Of a DNA stretch of 6,487 bases, positions 1 to 5,300 are shown piece by piece. The stretch is taken from assembly GCA_030618475.1 (NCBI GenBank), contig JAUXDG010000160.1, positions 1 through 6,487 on the forward strand, read 5' to 3'. A program made the translations under genes and the position numbers. Source of the DNA: Gammaproteobacteria bacterium (GTDB lineage Bacteria > Pseudomonadota > Gammaproteobacteria > DSM-19610). Every line of letters begins with the position of its first letter. The first letter of the stretch is position 1. The notes beneath the pieces were generated by a model. It saw nothing but the letters and a program-made list of their open reading frames with translations. It was not told the origin of the DNA and did no database searches.

Positions 1-384
1 TAGTGCCGCTTCGCGCTCTATTGCCAGCTGTTTCGCAACTTGCCGTTGTTTGCGTTTCAGGCGTTCCGCTTCGCGCTGCTCGGCCAGTCGCTTTTCGGCG
101 TCCTGCCGCTCGCGTTCCAGGCGCTCTGCTTCGCGCAGTTCCGCCAGTCGCTTCTCGGCGTCCTGTCGTTCCCGTTCCAGGCGCTCCACTTCACGTTGCT
201 TGGCCAGTCGTTTTTCGGCGTCTTGTCGCTCGCGTTCCAGACGTTCCACTTCACGTTGCTCGGCCAGTCTTTCGGCGTCCTGTCGTTCCCGTTCCAGGCG
301 TTCCGCTTCACGTTGCTCGGCCAGTCGCCTTTCGGCGTCCTGCCGCTCGCGCTCCAGGCGCTCCGCTTCACGCTGCTCGGCCAG
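1..384 (-). repeat. 60-bp in-frame tandem repeat array (20-aa Glu/Arg-rich unit)
   Basis: The DNA repeats with a 60-bp period: full units at 61-120, 121-180, 181-240 and 298-357, a 57-bp unit at 241-297, a partial unit at 358-384 and a clearly degenerate unit at 1-60. Read on the minus strand, each unit encodes LERERQDAEKRLAEQREAER or a close variant. The 57-bp unit lacks one codon (AEKRLA becomes AERLA), so the frame is kept. The array probably continues past the left edge. Units differ by only a few bases, which suggests recent duplication or gene conversion. The peptide is expected to be a long charged alpha-helix, either coiled coil or single stable helix. Confidence 0.93.
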
Positions 385-1764
385 GTTTTTAACGTTTATC
401 GCTGTTGAAGGTACAGCCGATTCTGCTGAATCAGCCGCGACTGTCCCGGCAACGAGGTGCTTATCCCATGCCAGCCACGTTAACCAGCCAGTCACACCGG
501 CACTCATCAAGAGCACCAGCCCCATTAGCAGCGGGAAAACGGCAGGCATACGTTGTTTGTCGATTCTGTGAGGCCTGGATAATCCCGCTGAATCGTTCTC
601 GCTAACCGTGTGATGAGTCAGCCCCGCTGCCTTTGATTTATTAACTGCTTCCTGCAGCAACATCGTCTCCATGGCACCCACGATGGTTTCCGGAGCAGCG
701 CCTGACGACGCCTGGTTTGTGGTCGCTTTGGCGGGATGTTCAGTGTCTTCGCAGGCTGTTTCCTCCGACCCGGCAATCTTTTCCTGTGAATCCGGTATTT
801 GACTGGCAAGCACATCCGCCTTGGCCGACGCCGGTTCGGACTTCGGGCGCGCGCTGCTTGTATGCTCGATGGACCTCGCACCGTCAGCGAGCGTCGAGGC
901 GAAGGCTGTCATGGCGACATCGCCGGCCTGCTGTGAAAGCTTGCCTGCCGGCGTGCGGATATGACCGCTACGCTGGTCTTTAACGACTTCTCTCACCAGC
1001 TCCGGTGTAATAAGCGAACTTTTATCGGAATACCCGTAAACCAGGCAGAGATCACAGATCCCGTTAATCAGACGCGGGATACCGCCACTACAGCGGTAAA
1101 CCGTCCTGCAGCTGTCCTCACTGAAAAGATCCGCTGAACCACCCGCACGAGTTACCCGATACTGGATATAGTCACAGGTTTCCTTCTCGTCCAACCCTGT
1201 CAGGTGATGATCTACGGCGATGCGCTGGGCGAACTGTTCCAGCTCCGGCAGCTGCAGTTTATCGCGTAACTGATTCTGCCCCACCAGTATGATTTGCAGC
1301 ACAAGATCCTTGTCGGAGTTGACATTCGACAACATGCGCAATTCTTCCATTGCCGAAACGGAAAGATTCTGCGCCTCATCGATAATCAGCAGCGTGCGTT
1401 TATTGTCGGCATATTGCTGGATGACAAAATCCAGAAAGCGTTTATGCAGTTCAAATTGATCGCCGGAATCGCAGCTCAAATCAAAAGCAGCCATGATCCA
1501 CTGCAGCAGTTCACCGAATGATGGATGCGTATTGGAAATCAGCCCAACACAGATATCGTCGTCCAGACGGTTGAGCAGTTCGCGAATCAATGTCGTTTTG
1601 CCGGCGCCGATGTCTCCACTGACAACGCAGAACCCGGCTTGATTGAAGATCGTCAACTCGAGCAGATCGAGTGCCGTCTGATGTTTATCCCCCAGAAATA
1701 AAAAATCCGGATCAGGCAGCAGAGAAAACGGGCGTTCTTTAAATCCGTAAAATTGTTCGTACAT
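1..1764 (-). CDS. ExeA/GspA-like membrane-anchored AAA ATPase with charged helical repeats (3' end outside window)
   Basis: An uninterrupted frame of 588 codons runs from the ATG at 1764 to the left edge with no stop, so the C-terminus is missing. The N-terminus (MYEQFYGFKERPFSLLPDPD) is typical of ExeA/MshM ATPases. Walker A is GDIGAGKTT (residues 50-58) and Walker B is LLIIDEAQ (125-132). The GxxGxGKTT plus DEAQ pairing also fits the PEP-CTERM/exosortase-associated ATPase subfamily. The AAA part ends near residue 265. A polar low-complexity linker (about 270-405) follows, then one hydrophobic helix (about 408-433, PAVFPLLMGLVLL...), then Arg/Glu-rich 20-residue repeats (from 461). Inferred topology is a cytoplasmic ATPase with a periplasmic helical rod. 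Family members energise secretion or pilus assembly, or help insert secretins through a C-terminal peptidoglycan-binding domain; none is visible here. No strong Shine-Dalgarno precedes the start. The ATPase family is sure; the specific system served is not known. Confidence 0.93.
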   Translation of the reverse strand, partial: MYEQFYGFKERPFSLLPDPDFLFLGDKHQTALDLLELTIFNQAGFCVVSGDIGAGKTTLIRELLNRLDDDICVGLISNTHPSFGELLQWIMAAFDLSCDSGDQFELHKRFLDFVIQQYADNKRTLLIIDEAQNLSVSAMEELRMLSNVNSDKDLVLQIILVGQNQLRDKLQLPELEQFAQRIAVDHHLTGLDEKETCDYIQYRVTRAGGSADLFSEDSCRTVYRCSGGIPRLINGICDLCLVYGYSDKSSLITPELVREVVKDQRSGHIRTPAGKLSQQAGDVAMTAFASTLADGARSIEHTSSARPKSEPASAKADVLASQIPDSQEKIAGSEETACEDTEHPAKATTNQASSGAAPETIVGAMETMLLQEAVNKSKAAGLTHHTVSENDSAGLSRPHRIDKQRMPAVFPLLMGLVLLMSAGVTGWLTWLAWDKHLVAGTVAADSAESAVPSTAINVKNLAEQREAERLERERQDAERRLAEQREAERLERERQDAERLAEQREVERLERERQDAEKRLAKQREVERLERERQDAEKRLAELREAERLERERQDAEKRLAEQREAERLKRKQRQVAKQLAIEREAAL

Positions 1765-1873
1765 ACGGTAAAGCCCCAACGCTTATAATTATCAATGTGT
1801 TACCGTTGGACAATATTACCAGATCCTGCAGTGTCGCACAGTAATATCAGTGGATCAGAATTCTTCAACATGC

Positions 1874-2530
1874 CTACTGGTTCACAGAACGCTCCGCCTC
1901 GCCCGGCTGCTCGACGGTTCCTGACTCAAACAAGCCATTCAGCCCTTTTTCCAATGTTTTCAACATCTCGGGTATTTCGATTTCCATTACCTGATCGCTG
2001 ATCCATTTGCGGTCTCTGGGTCCCATGCTGTTCGTCACACACTCTCCCAGGTAGCGTTTGAACGCGTATCCAGGCTCACCATCCTCGAAGCGGAAATCCG
2101 CATAATCAGCCATTCGGGCGTTGAGTGTATCGATAAAAACTTGTCTGAAGTCCTGGCCACGCCCCTCTGCATCGACCCGGTTATCGTGATAGGTATCCGC
2201 CGTTTTAACCGCCAGCGCGATAATGAAGCGCTGGCGCTGTTCTTCGTTCATGGTTTCGTGCATCAGGCGGTCTGAGACATGGATCAAAAAGGCGCAGAAT
2301 TCCTGCAGCACATCCAGTCGTTGTGACTGGCTGTCGGTCTGGAAGCCCTCGTTCTCCAGATTAAGCAAGGCAGCCCCGGCTATCCGCCACTCGATAAATG
2401 CCAGTGCGCCGGCTACGTCTTCCAGCGAGCGTTTTTTCCGCTTGTCATTCCAACGACTTCTGATTCGCACAAAAGTATTTCCACAACACAGTGGCGCAGC
2501 AGAATACAGCATGCTAGCATCAAATTCCAT
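1874..2530 (-). CDS. Conserved-looking hypothetical protein, soluble and helical (218 aa)
   Basis: I do not recognise the family. The product has no signal peptide or membrane segment and looks mostly alpha-helical: for example EDVAGALAFIEWRIAGAALL near residues 37-56, and a C-terminal helix with IPEMLKTLEKGLNGLF. A mid-region RYLGECVTNSMGPRDRKW looks like a conserved block. The ATG at 2530 gives 218 aa, but its Shine-Dalgarno is poor and the first 20 or so residues (including CCGNTF) look atypical. A GTG at 2470, preceded by GGAA, is an alternative start giving 198 aa and would widen the divergent gap to the neighbouring gene. It sits 109 bp upstream of, and in the same direction as, the ExeA-like ATPase gene, so the two may be co-transcribed. 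A functional link is only inferred. The frame is long and dense in acidic and charged residues, which supports a real gene. Confidence 0.78.
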   Translation of the reverse strand: MEFDASMLYSAAPLCCGNTFVRIRSRWNDKRKKRSLEDVAGALAFIEWRIAGAALLNLENEGFQTDSQSQRLDVLQEFCAFLIHVSDRLMHETMNEEQRQRFIIALAVKTADTYHDNRVDAEGRGQDFRQVFIDTLNARMADYADFRFEDGEPGYAFKRYLGECVTNSMGPRDRKWISDQVMEIEIPEMLKTLEKGLNGLFESGTVEQPGEAERSVNQ

Positions 2531-2553
2531 AGTGATTTAGTCGGGTATTCGGC

Positions 2554-3624
2554 TTGCCTACACACACTCAAAAGTCACGGTTGCCCACAGAGTTTCTGCA
2601 GCACCGGGAAACTGTTCAGCACAACTGCCATATTTCTGATGCGCGGTTTGCCGGTGACTTCACGATGTGTGTCTATCTATTGAAAATGCGCGAGTATTTT
2701 CGCTGGGAGAAAGGCTATGTCTATGGCAAGACGCTGCCCCAAATAGAGCTCGGCGACTGGCTGACGGCACGCGAGGAACTGTGGGAAAGACTGGAAGATA
2801 AATCATTCTCACCGATTGAGATCGACGGGCGGCGGCATGATCCGTTTGATGCCAAAGCCGTCAATGAGACACTGAAACCACACCGACTGTTATACAGTGC
2901 CGGTTACGGTAACAAAGCCAAACCACACTTTTTCCTGGCACGCCTGGAAAAAATAATCGAACACCAGGATTACCGTATTTACATCTCTGCCGAAGAATAC
3001 GCGCGTGACCTGTCGGCACCGCCGGCAATGTCCCTGGACAAAGAGATTTTTATTCGCCGCGAGTCGCTGCGCCGCATGTTGTGGGAAAAACTGGAGGAGT
3101 GGCGCTGGAACAAGCCGGACAATGCCATGGGTCGCGCCATCCGCTTTTATGAATTCGAGAATGACCTGGACGCCGCACTGGAGCAGATGACGGAGACCGA
3201 AATTGAATCGCTGGTTCTGCATGAGATTGGCGAAGTCAAGGCGGGTGAAGCCCTGGGGGACAGCTGGCGCGAAATGATCGAGGCATTTCCACGCTCACGC
3301 CTGGAATTGATGGCGCGTGCGGTTCGTGACCACTTCGCCGATGCCCTCTCCACGCTCCCCACCTTGATTGAGCAGGCTCATCCACCCTCATTGCACTTCT
3401 ATTTCGCCAATCTGTCCGGGATGCGTAAACAAATTTATCCTGCCCTGCTTGATGCCTACCATCACTGGGTAGAATATAATGATGTCGGTCTGCTCGAGAA
3501 CCTGATTGAGACTGGCCGGCAGCACTGGCTGCAGGTCGCACAGGAACTCATTCAGCTTCACGAAAGCCGCGTCAGAACCGCCTGGCAGGAAATGGAGTCA
3601 TTGATCGAGCAAAAGCAGTTGTGA
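2554..3624 (+). CDS. Conserved hypothetical protein, His/Glu-rich helical (356 aa; possibly Sfum_1244-like)
   Basis: The start is TTG at 2554 (356 aa); an in-frame TTG at 2581 is an alternative. The first ATG, at 2665, would cut off a block that looks conserved, with H23, C25, H26 and D29 followed by CVYLLKMREYFRWEKG (39-54). I believe this matches a bacterial family annotated as Sfum_1244-like, from memory only; no biochemical function is known to me. The protein is soluble, with no signal peptide or membrane helix, and predominantly helical. It carries HEIGE at 223-227, and its C-terminal helices carry H281, H303-H304 and H324. The spread of His, Glu and Cys could form a metal site, but this is inference. 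It is transcribed away from the 218-aa gene and ends in TGA before a 269-bp gap. No promoter or clear Shine-Dalgarno is visible upstream of the TTG. Confidence 0.82.
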   Translation: MPTHTQKSRLPTEFLQHRETVQHNCHISDARFAGDFTMCVYLLKMREYFRWEKGYVYGKTLPQIELGDWLTAREELWERLEDKSFSPIEIDGRRHDPFDAKAVNETLKPHRLLYSAGYGNKAKPHFFLARLEKIIEHQDYRIYISAEEYARDLSAPPAMSLDKEIFIRRESLRRMLWEKLEEWRWNKPDNAMGRAIRFYEFENDLDAALEQMTETEIESLVLHEIGEVKAGEALGDSWREMIEAFPRSRLELMARAVRDHFADALSTLPTLIEQAHPPSLHFYFANLSGMRKQIYPALLDAYHHWVEYNDVGLLENLIETGRQHWLQVAQELIQLHESRVRTAWQEMESLIEQKQL

Positions 3625-3730
3625 GATTTCTTAGCGGGCCGCTGTTAAACTGGCAGGCAGCGCAGGAACGGCCCCTTGGTCACGATATCATGCCGAAGGA
3701 CAGGGCTGCTTCTGCCGGTATTTGGTAATG

Positions 3731-3850
3731 CGCGCGCAAGTCAGCCGACACAAGCTTTAGAGATACGCTGTGAATACATCCCTGTACGCTCGACGGCCGC
3801 GTCCATGCGGCCGACGGTCCCGAAAGCTTGTGTCGGCTGACTTGCACACG
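3731..3850. repeat. Palindromic REP/MITE-like intergenic element with 23-bp perfect arms and nested hairpin
   Basis: The left arm at 3736-3758 is the exact reverse complement of the right arm at 3823-3845 (23 of 23 bases; core CAGCCGACACAAGCTTT). Three of five further pairs match outward to 3731/3850. The 64-bp interior carries a second hairpin, CGGCCGC (3794-3800) and GCGGCCG (3807-3813) around the loop GTCCAT. The interior wording (TGAATACATCCCTGTACGCT, then the GC hairpin) resembles dispersed palindromic elements I recall from gammaproteobacterial intergenic regions. It also yields a spurious peptide of the type MDAAVERTGMYSQRIS on the minus strand. No transposase and no target-site duplication are evident. 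It may be a non-autonomous mobile element, a REP-like repeat or an mRNA-stabilising structure; copy number in the genome would decide. Confidence 0.75.
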
Positions 3851-3871
3851 TCGTAGTCATCTCGCTGTAAT
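3842..3871 (+). promoter_or_regulatory. Candidate sigma70-type promoter for the oxygenase-GNAT pair
   Basis: A TTGCAC (3842-3847; three of six to the -35 consensus) lies 18 bp before TGTAAT (3866-3871; five of six to the -10 consensus). This would start transcription near 3878, giving a short leader to the ATG at 3894. The -35 overlaps the end of the palindrome's right arm, so the element may supply part of the promoter. The -35 is weak and this is a by-eye match only. Confidence 0.3.
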
Positions 3872-3893
3872 CGATATGCCCGGATTCAGATAA

Positions 3894-4499
3894 ATGTCTC
3901 AAAGTAAATCTGTTACCCCGCTTCGCACCATCGGTGAAGTCAAACCGAATACGTTCATTTTCGAAAAGGATGGTGCACTCAGCCCGGAATTGTGCCGACT
4001 TGCCATCGAACGGTTCGAACAGAACAGGGACGAACACTACGAAGGCCGCATCGGTCAGGATGTCGGCAAAGACCGCAGCATAAAAAAAACCACCGATCTG
4101 GTGGTGAGCGGCAAGCCTCACTGGAAAGATATCGACCGGGCCCTGTTCCGCTCGATCGGGCAGGCTATTCTCGAGTTCCGTGAAACCTACCCCTATTTCA
4201 AGGGTCCCTTCAAGGATATGGGCTATGGCATTCAGCGCTATAACCCGGGTGAGCATTATCACTGGCATATCGACGGCGGCAGTCACGAATTCAGCCAGCG
4301 CCAGCTGGTGGCACTGTGGTATCTCAATGATGTGCCCGGTCCCGGTGGCGAGACGGAATTTCTGTTTCAGGACTTACAGATCAAACCCGAACAGGGCAAG
4401 CTGGTGCTGTTCCCGCCTTTCTGGACCCACGAACACCGTGCCGTGACCTTGCAGAAGGGTGTGAAGTACATCGCCACCACCTGGGTTGTTTTTGCCTGA
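3894..4499 (+). CDS. 2OG-Fe(II) oxygenase, prolyl-4-hydroxylase-like (201 aa)
   Basis: Predicted cytoplasmic non-haem iron dioxygenase that couples 2-oxoglutarate decarboxylation to hydroxylation of an unknown substrate. The double-stranded beta-helix core shows the iron triad: H125 and D127 in HWHIDGG, and the distal H181 in THEHRAV. K191 follows H181 by exactly ten residues (GVKYIATTWV), the usual P4H position for the lysine that binds the 2OG carboxylate. QRYNPGEHYHWH (114-125) and LWYLNDVPGPGGETEF (141-156) are characteristic P4H-superfamily strands. The length of about 200 aa fits a stand-alone catalytic domain. No signal peptide is seen. The start at ATG 3894 has only a weak GGAT upstream. 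The stop is 2 bp before the GNAT gene, implying an operon. The substrate could be a protein prolyl or other residue, or a small molecule; the sequence does not tell. Confidence 0.93.
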   Translation: MSQSKSVTPLRTIGEVKPNTFIFEKDGALSPELCRLAIERFEQNRDEHYEGRIGQDVGKDRSIKKTTDLVVSGKPHWKDIDRALFRSIGQAILEFRETYPYFKGPFKDMGYGIQRYNPGEHYHWHIDGGSHEFSQRQLVALWYLNDVPGPGGETEFLFQDLQIKPEQGKLVLFPPFWTHEHRAVTLQKGVKYIATTWVVFA

Positions 4500-4501
4500 C
4501 C

Positions 4502-4963
4502 GTGAATACTGTAAAGGTACTCACGCCGGCAAGCAGCGCTGAGTGGGCGGCCTATTACGAGCTGCGCTGGCGCATCCTGCGCGCACCCTGGCAACAAACC
4601 GGGTGTGAACGCGATGAAACGGATGACAGCAGCATTCACCGGATGCTGTGCCGACGCGACGGTAAGGTCCTCGCCGTGGGGCGCCTGCACCGGCTGGACG
4701 AACACAGCGGACAGATTCGTTATATGGCCGTGGAGAGCAGTTGTGAAAGGCGGGGTTATGGCACGCTTGTTGTTACCGCGCTGGAACAGGCGGCGATAGA
4801 AATCGGCATAGAGAAAATCATATTACACGCCCGCGAGCGCGCTGTTCCTTTCTATCAGCATCACGGCTATAAAGCCATCGAGCCCTCATTTTTACTGTTT
4901 GATGAGATCCAGCATTACCTGATGACAAAAAACCTCAGCGTGGTCAGGCAAGGATTTCCGTGA
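4502..4963 (+). CDS. GNAT-family N-acetyltransferase (153 aa)
   Basis: Transfers an acetyl group from acetyl-CoA to an amine; substrate unknown. The N-terminal YYELRWRILRAPWQQ (18-32) and the C-terminal FYQHHGYKAIEPSFLLFDEIQHYLM are typical of a small stand-alone GNAT group common in proteobacteria. The acetyl-CoA loop is ERRGYG (82-87), where the usual Gln/Arg of Q/R-x-x-G-x-G/A is Glu82, although Arg83 and Arg84 follow. IRYMAVES (72-79) is the preceding beta-4 strand. The start is GTG at 4502, 2 bp after the oxygenase stop and without its own Shine-Dalgarno, which suggests translational coupling. The 3' end overlaps the convergent 106-aa gene by 20 bp. At 153 aa, the length is normal for the fold. 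Confidence 0.92.
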   Translation: MNTVKVLTPASSAEWAAYYELRWRILRAPWQQTGCERDETDDSSIHRMLCRRDGKVLAVGRLHRLDEHSGQIRYMAVESSCERRGYGTLVVTALEQAAIEIGIEKIILHARERAVPFYQHHGYKAIEPSFLLFDEIQHYLMTKNLSVVRQGFP

Positions 4964-5264
4964 GTGTAATATCGCCGCTCGTATCTACCACGACTTCCTC
5001 AACATGGGGTACATGACTGAGAATATAACCCGCCATCAGTAAGACCATTTTCTGGTTTTCGGTGTGGAAGGCGCCGAGAATTTTGTCGGCAACAATCTGG
5101 CAGCGCTGGTAAAGGTCGGGCTTTTCCACCCAGAAACGGCTCATTTGCCAGCCCTTGTCCATATCCTGATCCATCTTGTTGTAGAATTCCTTCCCCTCTT
5201 CCAGCTGCTGTTGGGGAACATCGATGTCGTAAGTTTGATCGTCAATGGTCAGTTTCAATATCAT
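4944..5264 (-). CDS. Small hypothetical protein (106 aa)
   Basis: I do not recognise the family. The ATG at 5264 has a good GGAG (5276-5273) 8 nt upstream, which supports both gene and start. The product is acidic. It opens with a beta-hairpin-like stretch (ILKLTIDDQTYDIDVP), then has a charged helical middle with two Trp (W39, W45), a CQIVADKIL segment, a hydrophobic stretch around QKMVLLMAGYILSHVP, and a beta-like end (VEEVVVDTSGDITLTEILA). It lacks a signal peptide, and the hydrophobic part is short and follows charged residues, so a soluble protein is likelier than a membrane one. It converges on and overlaps the GNAT gene by 20 bp, and is divergent from the YbiX/PiuC-like gene across 36 bp. 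Confidence 0.82.
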   Translation of the reverse strand: MILKLTIDDQTYDIDVPQQQLEEGKEFYNKMDQDMDKGWQMSRFWVEKPDLYQRCQIVADKILGAFHTENQKMVLLMAGYILSHVPHVEEVVVDTSGDITLTEILA

Positions 5265-5300
5265 TACACTGTCTCCAACTCAATCAGCTCAGGAAGCACC

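Larger units (their letters stand above)
3625..3893. other. 269-bp intergenic region holding a palindromic element
   Basis: No gene is supported here. The first 110 bp shows only a weak 6-bp inverted repeat (3636-3641 with 3669-3674) with a 27-nt loop and no T-tract, so it is not called as a terminator. The second half is occupied by the 23-bp inverted-repeat element at 3736-3845, followed by 48 bp of leader before the oxygenase gene. Confidence 0.7.

Noticed and set aside
3..571. Several overlapping plus-strand and one minus-strand open frames rich in Arg/Ser/Phe or Trp/Lys over the left edge
   Set aside because: They are shadows of the 60-bp tandem repeat. A repeat whose length is a multiple of three keeps every frame open. 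The minus-strand frame continuous with the ATPase domain is the only coherent protein.
1294..1521. Plus-strand frame of 75 codons
   Set aside because: Lies antisense to the Walker B part of the ATPase gene and has no recognisable domain or Shine-Dalgarno.
1765..1873. Promoter for the ExeA-like ATPase in the A/T-rich gap
   Set aside because: Several AT-rich hexamers (GATAAT, TTATAA) are present but none has a -35 at proper spacing; not strong enough to list.
2223..2540. Plus-strand frame of 105 codons opposite the 218-aa gene
   Set aside because: Ser/Arg-rich composition typical of an antisense shadow; the minus-strand frame is longer and better composed.
2890..3541. Minus-strand frames of 71-110 codons inside the 356-aa gene
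   Set aside because: Antisense shadows with no motif; the plus-strand gene is one uninterrupted frame across them.
3636..3674. Possible terminator after the 356-aa gene
   Set aside because: Only a 6-bp stem with a 27-nt loop and no T-tract.
3731..3850. Reading the inverted repeats as insertion sequence ends or an attachment site
   Set aside because: No transposase or integrase in the window, the interior is only 64 bp and no target duplication is visible, so only a REP/MITE-like label is justified.
3741..4286. Minus-strand frame of 181 codons crossing the palindrome and the oxygenase gene
   Set aside because: Its C-terminal part is the translated palindromic element and the rest is antisense to the P4H-like enzyme with all catalytic residues. 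A known kind of spurious annotation.
5064..5300. 79-codon N-terminal extension of the YbiX/PiuC-like hydroxylase
   Set aside because: The family starts at the MLIVIPGVL-type N-terminus; ATG 5301 has an AGGAAG ribosome binding site, and the extension is antisense to the 106-aa gene with its own good signal.
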